This document shows, piece after piece, positions 7,195 to 15,606 of a stretch of DNA of 24,173 bases. The position numbers and the translations under genes were made by a program. Location: the NCBI GenBank assembly GCA_021798635.1, contig JAJZGH010000035.1:1-24173 (forward strand), written 5' to 3'. The stretch is from Planctomycetota bacterium. GTDB taxonomy: Bacteria; Planctomycetota; Phycisphaerae; WQYP01. Below the pieces are notes generated by a model. That model saw only the letters and a program-made list of their open reading frames with translations. It was not told the origin of the DNA and searched no databases. The number at the start of each line of letters is the position of its first letter. The stretch's first letter is position 1.

Positions 7195-7887
7195 CCATAA
7201 TTGCCAGGGGCCGGAGTGTTGGGGGAATTTCTGGCCGGTTTGGAAGGTCAGATCATCCCACGCGGCCTGAACGATTGCGACGTTGCGGTCATCAAGCGCG
7301 TTAATGAGTGTTTCAATAACCGGGCGCGTTTTGTAGGATTTGAGAGCTTCAGCGGCGTAAATGCGGACTTGCGCGTTGGAATCGTGATGCAAGCGGGAAA
7401 TTAAATCCGGGATCAACATTGGATTGCTTACATACGTGGCGGCCATGGCTGCACACAAACGCACAAACTGCGAAGGATCCGTCAAGCCCCGCTGCAAATC
7501 CGGCGCGACAGACGCCTGCCCGGAAGTGCCCAAAGCCACCAAAGCCTGGCCGCGCACCAGCGGAGAAGGGGAACTCTCCGCCAGGCGATAGGCATCCATA
7601 TATGGCTTTTCGTGGCCCCATTTCTGGCGGGCCATCCAGGCAATGGCCGCGCGCTGGGTGTCGGGATTATCGGTGGCAAAAAGATTCCGGGCCTGCGTTA
7701 CGACTGAATGCCCCCCCTGCATATGCTTCATCCAATTTTGCACCAGAGAATTAAAATTCTGCGAATCATTGTCGCCCGAGGAGCACCCGGCCAGCAGCAT
7801 CGGCAATGCCATGCAGGCGGCAACAACGCTGCCAACAACACACAGGCGATACGCTACGTGAACAATTTTTTGATAGGGACTCATCAT
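7156..7887 (-). CDS. HEAT-repeat lipoprotein
   Basis: This 243-residue protein has a basic N-terminus, a hydrophobic stretch and a lipobox LLAGC (31-35), so it should be cut before Cys35, lipidated and held on a membrane. The mature part is built of HEAT-like helical repeats (for example SPLVRGQALVALG, FVRLCAAMAATYV, AQVRIYAAEALKSY, VAIVQAAWDDL), which usually form a protein-binding scaffold. A Trp-rich tail (GPWQLWLQAHRHEF) follows. The start ATG overlaps the murI stop by 4 nt, so the two genes should be translationally coupled. A link to cell-wall synthesis is suggested only by that neighbour. The ATG at 7884, one codon on, is equally possible. The 3' end overlaps parA by 39 bp on the opposite strand. 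Confidence 0.78.
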   Translation of the reverse strand: MMSPYQKIVHVAYRLCVVGSVVAACMALPMLLAGCSSGDNDSQNFNSLVQNWMKHMQGGHSVVTQARNLFATDNPDTQRAAIAWMARQKWGHEKPYMDAYRLAESSPSPLVRGQALVALGTSGQASVAPDLQRGLTDPSQFVRLCAAMAATYVSNPMLIPDLISRLHHDSNAQVRIYAAEALKSYKTRPVIETLINALDDRNVAIVQAAWDDLTFQTGQKFPQHSGPWQLWLQAHRHEFRATG

Positions 7888-8777
7888 TTTTCCGTAACCG
7901 CCGCTTCCAACATTTCAGGGTCCACCCAAACCGGCTGGGAAATCGACCTGCCGAGAAAGCGATTTGCCAGGCTTTCAAATCTCTGGCCCTGATCTGTCAC
8001 ATAACAGGTCAGTGTGCCGCCATCGGGCGCGCCGGGATGCAGCGCCTCCATTGTATGAAGCTTTTCCCGAACGACCAAGGCAGTCTGATCCGCTGAATCA
8101 ACCAGAGTTGTCAAAGGTCCGATCAGGCGGCTGATGGTCTTGGCATAAATGGGGTAATGCGTGCAGCCCAGGATCAAAGCCGGGGGGTTTAACGATTTCA
8201 GCGGTGCCAGATATTCCGCCAGCACCGCTTGGACTACGGGGCTGTCTTCCGGACGGCCTTCTTCAATCATGGGCACCAGCAACGGACAGGCCCTGCCGAC
8301 CAGATGCACAGCGGAATCTCTTCGATTGACCGCGTGCACATACGCTCTGCTGGCGATGGTGGCCTCCGTAGCCAGCAGGCCTATGGCGCAATCACCGTCG
8401 GGCCGCTGCCGGCGGGCCAGGCGGACAGCGGCCTCGGCACCGGGTTCCAGCACGCCGATAACCGGTACGGGAAATTCATTTTCCAGTTCCTGCAGAGCGG
8501 TAGCGCTGACGGTATTGCAGGCTACAACCAGGAGCTTGGGATTCATCTGCATGAGAAAGCGCAGGCATTGGCGGGCAAACTGCAGCACAGTGCGCGGAGA
8601 TTTTGTGCCATAGGGCAACCGGGCCGAATCACCAAAATAAATTAACGATTCCGCCGGTAAGTGCCTGTGCATAGCCTGCACCACGGTTAATCCGCCAAGG
8701 CCTGAATCAAAAACGCCAATGGGGCTGGTGGCGTCGCTGGGGCTGCTTGATTGCGTTTCCATTTTTTCCAAGGTCAT
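7884..8777 (-). CDS. murI: Glutamate racemase
   Basis: MurI interconverts L- and D-glutamate in the cytoplasm and supplies D-Glu for peptidoglycan. The 297-residue protein shows the N-terminal IGVFDSGLGGLTV motif (20-33), the YFGDSARLPYG motif (47-57), one catalytic cysteine in ACNT (Cys87) and the second in GCTHYP (Cys205). The paired cysteines are the acid/base catalysts of this cofactor-independent racemase. Length is normal, with a Ser-rich N-terminal extension of about 18 residues. The start at 8777 has GGGA a few bases upstream; an ATG five codons later is an alternative. The gene heads a two-gene minus-strand operon with the HEAT lipoprotein. The presence of murI fits planctomycetes, which are now known to make peptidoglycan. 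Confidence 0.95.
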   Translation of the reverse strand: MTLEKMETQSSSPSDATSPIGVFDSGLGGLTVVQAMHRHLPAESLIYFGDSARLPYGTKSPRTVLQFARQCLRFLMQMNPKLLVVACNTVSATALQELENEFPVPVIGVLEPGAEAAVRLARRQRPDGDCAIGLLATEATIASRAYVHAVNRRDSAVHLVGRACPLLVPMIEEGRPEDSPVVQAVLAEYLAPLKSLNPPALILGCTHYPIYAKTISRLIGPLTTLVDSADQTALVVREKLHTMEALHPGAPDGGTLTCYVTDQGQRFESLANRFLGRSISQPVWVDPEMLEAAVTEK

Positions 8778-8940
8778 TGATTCCCATGAGTACCGGAGCT
8801 AACGGCGACCCTACCGATCAACGCTGCATTCACAGATGACTGATCGCCGGAATATTTATGTGTTTAGTTTACCGCAGGCTGCGACGGATGCCCAGAGTAC
8901 AGGTCGAATCTCGCAGCACTGTTATGCCATTGGCAGGGCA
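8778..8940. other. Intergenic region between murI and the GGDEF/EAL gene
   Basis: Both flanking genes are on the minus strand, so this stretch should hold the murI promoter and the end of the GGDEF/EAL transcript. I see no convincing -35/-10 pair and no hairpin with a T-run. Confidence 0.3.
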
Positions 8941-10914
8941 CTACGCCGCTTTCCACTGATGCAGCAGGATTGTTACGTCCTCCGCAGTGCCGGCGCGGGA
9001 GTAGAGATTTCCCTGTACCAGATCGCAACCTAAGCGACGAACCACCATACCCTGATCCTGCGTTTCCACGCCGCCGGCCGCGACTTGTATACCCAGGCGA
9101 TGCGTAAGATCCGCAAGACCGGAGAGTAAATCAATGTCGGCCGGAGAGTTAGGCAAACCGGTAATAAATTGGCGGTCAAATTTGACCTGATTAATAAGCA
9201 GTTGCCGTAGACACGCCAGCCCCCCGCTGCCGCCGACGAAATCATCGAGTGTCAATCCCACACCCATTTGCCGAATGTGTCGCAGAATCGGCTGGGCATC
9301 GGCTTGGAGGAGTCCGGATTCCGTGATTTCCAGATACAGACTTTGCGCTTCCATACCACTGGAAGCCAACATGCTTTCCACAGATGCTATGAGATTTTGA
9401 TCCGAACACTGAAATGGCGAAATATTAAATGCCAGGCGCAGGTTTAGCCCCTGCCGCCGCCAAACGGCCATTTGGTCTCCGGCTTTTTGCAGCAGCACCG
9501 GCCCGAGCTTGCGCATAAAGCCGCAACGTTCTGCAATGGGAAGAAATTCGCCGGGAGCCAGCAGGCCCAGTTCGGGGTGTCGCCAGCGCAAAAGCGCTTC
9601 CACAGCGACGGGCTTAAGCGTTTGCGCGTCCAGCAGGGGTTGATAATGAAACTCAAACTCTTTGGCCTGCAGGGCGTGTTGCAATCCGCCCCGCAGTCGC
9701 GTCTCGCGCGTAATCTGATCCGTCAGGGCGGAATTATGGAATGCCAATTTACGCCCCCCCTCCCGCTTGGCCCGGTACATGGCCTGATCGGCGGCGGCCA
9801 GCAGAGCTTCCGGGGATTTGCCATTGCGCGGATACATCGCCGCCCCAATGCTCACACCCACATACACCACTGAACCATCGGCAACAATAGGCTGGCGCAT
9901 CGCTTCGATCAGGCGGTGGGCCAATTCCGCAGGATCGCTTTCATTGGAAACCGCGGGAATAAAAACGGCAAATTCGTCCCCGCCAATCCGCGCGATCATG
10001 TCACCGGTGCGGGCGCTTTGCCGAAAGCGCTGGGCTACTTCGCACAAGACATGATCACCGGCGCTATGCCCCAGACGGTCATTGACCGGTTTGAAACCAT
10101 CAAGATCTAAAAACAGCACGGCTGCTTTGCCGTCAATCCGCTGCGCCTGCGCCAGGCCATAGGTCAGCCAATTCATAAACATGGCGCGGTTGGGCAACGC
10201 CGTTAAAGGATCGTTATTGGCGTTAAGCGCGAGATGATCAGTCATTTCTTTTGTGCGGCGCGCAATTCGGACACTGCGCCAATACATTCCCAGTAACGTC
10301 ACCAACAGGACCGTACCGAATCCGGTCGCTGCCAGTTGCATCATGCGCAAACGACGCTGCACCAGCAGACGCTCATACACGGCCACGCGATGGTATTGGC
10401 TTCTGATGGCGGAAAGTTGAGACCGCAGCATATCCATTAACTGCTTGCCAACATTCGTGCGCACGATATTGGCGGCAGCATTGAATCCAAGGTTGGTGCG
10501 GATATGGATCGTCTGATCAATTTCCGCAATTTTCCGAGCCGCCATAGTCCGCATGGTGGCAATCAGGCTGGCATTCACGGCTGTTGGCGGCAAAAGCCGG
10601 CCGAGCCGTTGGATTCGCTGATCAATTGAGGCCCGCCCGCGACGGTAGGGTTCCAGATAGCTTAAATTGCCGGTGATCAGATATCCGCGCTGGCCGGTTT
10701 CAATATTCTGTAAGCCGATAAGAATCGAATCGGCCGATTCAACAATCGCGTCAGCATGGCGTTCACGCTGCTGCGCCGACCATGTACGGGCCTCCTGACC
10801 CATGACCAGAATTCCCAGCGCAATAACCGCCAGAATGGCCAGTAACCCCAAAAAAACAGTTTCCACCTTCGGAAAGGGCGGCCTCATACGCCGGAAAAAA
10901 TCCACCGTTCGCAT
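8941..10914 (-). CDS. CHASE3-GGDEF-EAL membrane protein (cyclic-di-GMP metabolism)
   Basis: The 657-residue protein has transmembrane helices at about 20-39 and 194-212. They frame a periplasmic CHASE3-type sensor that contains NIETGQRGYLITG (70-82). A GGDEF domain follows with LDLDGFKPVND, an intact GGDEF active site (311-315) and an RTGD inhibitory site (302-305), so it should make c-di-GMP with product feedback. The C-terminal EAL domain keeps EAL (439-441), Asn497, LEITES (528-533), the DD pair (557-558) and Lys578. Three motifs depart from consensus: DDFG is DDFV, AEGVE is AGGVE (613-617) and QGY is QGN (634-636). The phosphodiesterase may therefore be weak or purely regulatory. The gene appears to stand alone on the minus strand, divergent from moxR. 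The start at 10914 has only a weak ribosome site. Confidence 0.92.
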   Translation of the reverse strand: MRTVDFFRRMRPPFPKVETVFLGLLAILAVIALGILVMGQEARTWSAQQRERHADAIVESADSILIGLQNIETGQRGYLITGNLSYLEPYRRGRASIDQRIQRLGRLLPPTAVNASLIATMRTMAARKIAEIDQTIHIRTNLGFNAAANIVRTNVGKQLMDMLRSQLSAIRSQYHRVAVYERLLVQRRLRMMQLAATGFGTVLLVTLLGMYWRSVRIARRTKEMTDHLALNANNDPLTALPNRAMFMNWLTYGLAQAQRIDGKAAVLFLDLDGFKPVNDRLGHSAGDHVLCEVAQRFRQSARTGDMIARIGGDEFAVFIPAVSNESDPAELAHRLIEAMRQPIVADGSVVYVGVSIGAAMYPRNGKSPEALLAAADQAMYRAKREGGRKLAFHNSALTDQITRETRLRGGLQHALQAKEFEFHYQPLLDAQTLKPVAVEALLRWRHPELGLLAPGEFLPIAERCGFMRKLGPVLLQKAGDQMAVWRRQGLNLRLAFNISPFQCSDQNLIASVESMLASSGMEAQSLYLEITESGLLQADAQPILRHIRQMGVGLTLDDFVGGSGGLACLRQLLINQVKFDRQFITGLPNSPADIDLLSGLADLTHRLGIQVAAGGVETQDQGMVVRRLGCDLVQGNLYSRAGTAEDVTILLHQWKAA

Positions 10915-11043
10915 AATTCTACCGACCTTCCCGATTCAATCGCTTGACCCACAACCTCTGGGCTGACTCTGCGTAGCACTCTTTCGGAACCCTGTGTTTC
11001 CGCCGGCACACCATTGTGCCAACGCTCCAGCGATAATTCAATT

Positions 11044-11079
11044 GCTGATTAGTCGGATTTCCAGCAACCGATAATCAGC
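11044..11079. repeat. 12-bp imperfect inverted repeat in a divergent intergenic region
   Basis: GCTGATTAGTCGG (11044-11056) and CCGATAATCAGC (11068-11079) are reverse complements except for one extra base in the left arm, around an 11-nt spacer. It lies between the GGDEF/EAL gene (-) and moxR (+), about 30 bp upstream of the proposed moxR -10 element. This suits an operator or a bent binding site, but no regulator can be named. Confidence 0.45.
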
Positions 11080-11109
11080 GCTCCACCAAGCCCATAACTC
11101 GCAGCCATC

Positions 11110-11118
11110 TGGTACTAT
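11110..11118 (+). promoter_or_regulatory. Possible extended -10 promoter for the moxR operon
   Basis: TG (11110-11111), one base, then TACTAT (11113-11118) resembles an extended -10 element without a clear -35 box. Transcription would begin near 11125, about 45 nt before the moxR ATG. It matches the TGn pattern seen upstream of other genes in the window. Confidence 0.3.
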
Positions 11119-11170
11119 AGTGGGAACGGATTAAAGTCCGGAACCTGGTCACCGACTCGGAGATGCAGAC

Positions 11171-12328
11171 ATGTCGCAATTCATGGGCAGCTTTTCAGAT
11201 GATGCTGACAACACGATTCCTTTAGCCTCGGAACCGCCCGTACCCGCGGCATCATCGCCGCCTCCGCCTCCGACACCCCCGCCCCTACCGCAATCACCAG
11301 CCTCCCCAGCCACGGCGGCCAATCGGGTCATGGCTTCGGATGTGCAGACGGTGGAGCAGCTCGCACGCGCTTATCAGGCCATCACCGAGCAGTTAAGCAA
11401 ATATATTGTGGGACAGACCGAGGTTATTCAGCAGGTACTCACTGCCATGTTCTGTCAGGGCCATGTGCTGCTGGTGGGTGTGCCGGGTCTGGCCAAGACC
11501 ATGCTGGTTAAAACCATCAGTGATGTGCTGCAGCTTGATTTTAAGCGGGTGCAGTTCACACCTGATTTAATGCCCTCGGATATCACCGGCACCGATGTGC
11601 TGGAAGAAGACAAAGCCACCGGCCGACGGGCGTTCAGGTTTGTCCGCGGCCCAATTTTCGCCAATATTGTTCTGGCTGATGAAATCAACCGCACGCCGCC
11701 GAAAACGCAGGCCGCCCTGCTGGAAGCCATGCAGGAGCATTGCGTCACTGTCGGCGAGACCACCTTTGAACTGCCCCAGCCGTTTTTTGTTCTGGCCACT
11801 CAGAATCCAATCGAACAGGAAGGCACGTATCCGCTGCCCGAGGCGCAGTTGGATCGATTCATGTTCATGACTCTGGTGAACTACCCGAAGCCCGATGAAG
11901 AAATACAGATCATGAAACAGGCGACAGCCATCTACCGCCCCGCTTTGACCCGGCTGCTGGATGCCGCGACAATTCTGCACTTGCAGCAGGTGGTGCGGCG
12001 CGTGCCCGTGGCGGATCATGTCTATCAGTTTGCCCGTGATCTGGTGCGTGCCACCCGCCCCCGCGAAGCGGAAGCCAAACCGTGGCTCAATGAACTGGTG
12101 CAATGGGGTGCCGGGCCGCGGGCCAGCATTTATCTGATTATGGCCGGCAAAGCCCGAGCCATTTTGCACGGACGGATGCACGTGAACACCGATGATATTA
12201 TCAAGGTGGCCCATCCGGTGCTGCGCCATCGTATTCTGACCACCTTCAGCGCTGAAGCCCAAGGCATGACCAGTGATAAAATTATTGACCGACTGCTGAC
12301 AGAACTTCCGGGGATAACCGCACCGTAA
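11171..12328 (+). CDS. MoxR-family AAA+ ATPase
   Basis: This 385-residue cytoplasmic ATPase has a MoxR core: Walker A GVPGLAKT (103-110), Walker B VLADE (167-171) followed by INRTPPKTQAALLEAMQE, sensor ATQNPIEQEGTYPLPEAQLDRF, and a C-terminal lid. MoxR proteins act as hexameric chaperones that activate or assemble partner proteins, often VWA-domain proteins encoded beside them, as here. The first 55 residues are an unusual disordered Pro/Ala/Ser-rich leader with long proline runs (about 30-40), absent from typical MoxR (around 320-330 residues). The ATG at 11171 has GGAG 8 nt upstream and supports translation of the leader; an internal ATG at codon 54 has none. This is the first gene of a four-gene operon. 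Confidence 0.93.
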   Translation: MSQFMGSFSDDADNTIPLASEPPVPAASSPPPPPTPPPLPQSPASPATAANRVMASDVQTVEQLARAYQAITEQLSKYIVGQTEVIQQVLTAMFCQGHVLLVGVPGLAKTMLVKTISDVLQLDFKRVQFTPDLMPSDITGTDVLEEDKATGRRAFRFVRGPIFANIVLADEINRTPPKTQAALLEAMQEHCVTVGETTFELPQPFFVLATQNPIEQEGTYPLPEAQLDRFMFMTLVNYPKPDEEIQIMKQATAIYRPALTRLLDAATILHLQQVVRRVPVADHVYQFARDLVRATRPREAEAKPWLNELVQWGAGPRASIYLIMAGKARAILHGRMHVNTDDIIKVAHPVLRHRILTTFSAEAQGMTSDKIIDRLLTELPGITAP

Positions 12329-12339
12329 AACCCGACACC

Positions 12340-12355
12340 GCGGCTGACAAGCCGC
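12340..12355 (+). other. Hairpin between moxR and the DUF58 gene
   Basis: GCGGCT (12340-12345) and AGCCGC (12350-12355) form a perfect 6-bp stem with a GACA loop inside the 53-bp gap. No T-run follows. It could protect or partly attenuate the mRNA and tune expression of the two parts of the operon. Confidence 0.35.
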
Positions 12356-12381
12356 TATCCGGCAGTGTATAAGCCAGTAAG

Positions 12382-13341
12382 ATGGAACCGACGCCCATGA
12401 CCGCAACACAACCCAGCACGATGCCGACGGCCGGCAACCGGGCCGCAACAGCCCTGCTGGACCCGAAGATGCTGTCTAAAATCAGCCGGCTGGATATGGT
12501 GGCGCGGCAAGTCATGGACGGATATGTACAGGGGATGCACAAATCCAAGCATATTGATTTTGCCATTGATTTTGCGCAGCATCGCCAATATGTGCCCGGC
12601 GATGATGTGAAACGCATTGACTGGCGGCTGCTGGCTAAATCTGATCGCTATTACATCAAACAATATGAAGTGACGACAAACCTGCGGGCGTTTATTCTTC
12701 TCGATTGCAGCGGCTCCATGGCCTATAAGGGAAAAGCGCCTTTATCCAAATATCGTTATGGTCAATTCATGGCCGCGAGCATGGCGTATCTGACGCTGCA
12801 TCAACAGGACTCGGTGGGCCTGATCACTGCGGATAACACCATCAGGGATTTTATACCATCGCGCTCCACGCCATCGCATCTTATTAACATCATCAACACC
12901 CTGCAAGCCCGACAGCCCGGCGGAGAATCCAGCCTGGCGGAATTGCTGCATCAAATTGCCCAGCAGATTACCCACCGGGGTCTGGTGATTATTATCAGCG
13001 ATTTTTTTGAAAATCCGGCGGTACTGGTCAGCGCTTTGCATCATTTCCGTCACCGCCGCCACGAAGTGCTCATGCTGCATGTGATGGATGACGATGAGCT
13101 GAATTTCCCGTTCCGCAAATGGACGCTTTTTCAGAATATGGAATCGCCACAGCAGCGGCTCCGGCTGGATCCGGCGATGATGCGGCGACAATATCTGGAT
13201 AATTTGCGGACCCATTTGACCATGCTGCGGAGCACGGCGGCGGATTTGAATATCAGCTACAGCCTGTTCAATACCTCCAGCCCTTTTGATCATGCGTTGT
13301 CGGAATATCTGGCCAACCGGATGAAAGGGCGCCGGGCATGA
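12382..13341 (+). CDS. DUF58 domain protein with VWA-like fold
   Basis: The 319-residue protein has the DUF58 signature near 70-95 (YVPGDDVKRIDW followed by DRYYIKQYE). A VWA-like domain follows, with MIDAS motif DCSGSM (Asp108, Ser110, Ser112) and a second acidic site in IIISDFFENP. It has no signal peptide or membrane helix, so it should be cytoplasmic or peripheral. DUF58 proteins regularly sit next to MoxR ATPases and are thought to be their partners or adaptors. The reaction, if any, is unknown. The start at 12382 lacks a strong ribosome site; an ATG at 12397 (codon 6) is possible. Only 15 bp separate it from the next gene. Confidence 0.9.
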   Translation: MEPTPMTATQPSTMPTAGNRAATALLDPKMLSKISRLDMVARQVMDGYVQGMHKSKHIDFAIDFAQHRQYVPGDDVKRIDWRLLAKSDRYYIKQYEVTTNLRAFILLDCSGSMAYKGKAPLSKYRYGQFMAASMAYLTLHQQDSVGLITADNTIRDFIPSRSTPSHLINIINTLQARQPGGESSLAELLHQIAQQITHRGLVIIISDFFENPAVLVSALHHFRHRRHEVLMLHVMDDDELNFPFRKWTLFQNMESPQQRLRLDPAMMRRQYLDNLRTHLTMLRSTAADLNISYSLFNTSSPFDHALSEYLANRMKGRRA

Positions 13342-13356
13342 CGAGGGCCGCGCATC

Positions 13357-15585
13357 ATGTTTGAACTTCCCTGGATGCTTACGGGATTGATGGCGATCGG
13401 CATTCCTGTTGCCATTCACCTGCTGCATCGGCAGAAAACCACGCCGATTAACTGGGGCGCCATGATGTTTCTGCAAGCCAGTGACGTGCTGAAGAAAAAA
13501 CGCCGCAATCTTGACCACTGGCTGTTGCTGCTGGTGCGCATTGCCTTGCTGTTACTGCTGGTTTTGCTGCTGGCATGGCCAATTCTACCGGCGGGAGCCG
13601 TCAAACAACTCTCGGGCGGCTCATCAGCGGATGTGGTCATTGTGCTGGATCATAGCATTTCCACCGGCATTCTGGATGGGCGGCGAACCGTGTTCGCGCA
13701 TGAAATTGCTGCGGCCAAGCGCATCGCCGGCACATTAAGCCGGCAGGATACGCTTTCGATTGTCATTGCCGGCCACCGCCCGTACAGCCTCACCCGGTTT
13801 CCCGTGGCTGTCTCAGATCGTGCCGATGTGCAAAGCAAACTATTGGCTCCGCTGCATGAGTTACCTATGGGGATGGCAGGTGCCTCCATCCCGGCGGCAA
13901 TTCAGCAAGCCCGCCGGGCGGCGCGGCGCGGGGCGTTGTTTGATAAAGTGATTTTTGTTGTTTCTGATCAGCGTGTGGTTTCCTGGCAGCCGCGACATGC
14001 CGTGGAATGGAAGGCCGCCTACGGTGGGAAAAACGCGGGAAAACATCTGGCGGTATTTGATTTGCCGGTCATCGCCCATAGCGCTCTATCGGATATTGCA
14101 ATTGGCCCGTTGCACATTGAACCATCATTTCCTGCTGTGGGCCGGCGGGTAACCGTGCTGTTTGGCGTCAGCAATTCCGGGCCGCTGTCGGTGGCATCCA
14201 TTCCCATAGATCTGCTGTACGATGGCGCACCGATGGATCATATCATGATTCCTCGCCTGCAGGCCGGGCGCAGCACCACCGGAATTATGCACCTGCGCAT
14301 TGCCTCGGCGGGGTCGCACTGGATCACGGTGCGCACGGGAATCCAGGACGCCCTGGCGGCGGATAACCAATCCACGGCCGTGATTCAGGCGTGGAAACAC
14401 ATCCCGGTATTAATTATTGACAGCCAACTGGGTTCGCTTGGGCATTTTCGCGCCAGCCGATTTATCCGTGCGGCTCTGCAACCTTCGACTACCGCGCGCC
14501 TGGGACTGGCCCAACCTGTCGTGATGAGTGTCAGCAGCGCGCAGCATGTGCGATTAAGCAAATATCAGGTGGTCATTGTCAATGATCCCACCACCTTGCC
14601 CTCCGGATTGATTTCCCGTCTTCACGCCTTTGCCCGTTCCGGTAAAGGCATCTGGTTTATTCTGGGCCGCCATGCCAATCGCGGTTTTGTTAATTCCCAA
14701 TTGTCCTCAGGCGGATTCGCCCTTGGCCGTATGGGCAACGTGCAATCGGCTGGCAAGCACCATCCGGTCATTGTGATCCATGCCGCCTCCAGCCCGCTGC
14801 TGCGGCCCTTGCGGGATCTCCATCGCAACGCCATTGTTGGCGTTACACTTCTGAAATGGCATACGCTGATTCCCGCCGATGCACGGGAAAAGGTTCTGCT
14901 GGCCACCGCGCAGGGGGCACCATTGATGTTGTCACAAAGCATAGGAGATTCCGGAGGGCAGGTGGTCATCTGGACCACGGGTGTTGACGGGCATTGGAAT
15001 GATTGGCCCCTGCAGGCCGGAAGCTTTTTGCCGCTGGTCAATCAGACGGTGTATGAATTAGCAATGGGTGCCAAGCGTCTGACCGATCGGCCTTATATCA
15101 ATCCCGGTGCGCCGTTTGTCTGGACCGGTTCGGACAAGCCCGCCATTGAATCGGCGGCGATTCTGGATCCCCATGGCCTGATCCATTCGGTAACGCCCCA
15201 ACTTATCACCGGCGGACATTATCTCGTGACGTGGGACCACACCGGGTTGCCGGGGTTGTACACCATGTCCTTCAAACCTGGGAAAAGCCGGGCTAAGGTC
15301 TACTTCAATGTGAACATCAACCGGAATAATCTGAATCCCGCTGTGCTCTCCCCCGCAGATATGAAATGGCTCAGGGGTCACCATTATATTCGCAGGCAAA
15401 TTACCACCCATGAAATCGCCAAGGCACTGGGTACGGTGAGCCATAGTTTCAGCCTCTGGCCGATTCTGGCGATATTGGTGCTACTGATGTTGCTGGTAGA
15501 GACCTGGCTGTGCCGGAACATGGCGCAGTTAACCCGCCCGGCAGACTTGCCGGTGAACGAATTGCCGGCGATGAGTCTTTTGTAA
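13357..15585 (+). CDS. BatA-like membrane protein with VWA and glutamine-amidotransferase-like domains
   Basis: The 742-residue inner-membrane protein starts with a BatA-type anchor: a first helix containing LPWMLTGLMAIGIPVAIHLLHR and a second long hydrophobic helix (about 55-77). A VWA domain follows with MIDAS residues in LDHSIS (Asp98, Ser100, Ser102). The middle part (about 300-345) looks like a beta-sandwich. Segments near 349 (VLIIDSQLG) and 403 (YQVVIVNDPTTLP) resemble the class I glutamine-amidotransferase-like fold often found in these proteins, with no obvious catalytic triad. A last helix (about 695-715) anchors the C-terminus. The ATG at 13357 has GAGG about 10 nt upstream. It is the third gene of the moxR operon. 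Such proteins are linked to envelope stress or aerotolerance in other bacteria, but the role here is unproven. Confidence 0.85.
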   Translation: MFELPWMLTGLMAIGIPVAIHLLHRQKTTPINWGAMMFLQASDVLKKKRRNLDHWLLLLVRIALLLLLVLLLAWPILPAGAVKQLSGGSSADVVIVLDHSISTGILDGRRTVFAHEIAAAKRIAGTLSRQDTLSIVIAGHRPYSLTRFPVAVSDRADVQSKLLAPLHELPMGMAGASIPAAIQQARRAARRGALFDKVIFVVSDQRVVSWQPRHAVEWKAAYGGKNAGKHLAVFDLPVIAHSALSDIAIGPLHIEPSFPAVGRRVTVLFGVSNSGPLSVASIPIDLLYDGAPMDHIMIPRLQAGRSTTGIMHLRIASAGSHWITVRTGIQDALAADNQSTAVIQAWKHIPVLIIDSQLGSLGHFRASRFIRAALQPSTTARLGLAQPVVMSVSSAQHVRLSKYQVVIVNDPTTLPSGLISRLHAFARSGKGIWFILGRHANRGFVNSQLSSGGFALGRMGNVQSAGKHHPVIVIHAASSPLLRPLRDLHRNAIVGVTLLKWHTLIPADAREKVLLATAQGAPLMLSQSIGDSGGQVVIWTTGVDGHWNDWPLQAGSFLPLVNQTVYELAMGAKRLTDRPYINPGAPFVWTGSDKPAIESAAILDPHGLIHSVTPQLITGGHYLVTWDHTGLPGLYTMSFKPGKSRAKVYFNVNINRNNLNPAVLSPADMKWLRGHHYIRRQITTHEIAKALGTVSHSFSLWPILAILVLLMLLVETWLCRNMAQLTRPADLPVNELPAMSLL

Positions 15586-15606
15586 ATTAGAAGAAGGAAT
15601 TAACTG

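Noticed and set aside
11567..12448. 293-codon minus-strand frame
   Set aside because: It is antisense to moxR, whose motifs are clear, and shows no domain.
12742..13518. 258-codon minus-strand frame
   Set aside because: It is antisense to the DUF58 gene and the start of the next gene; no recognisable features.
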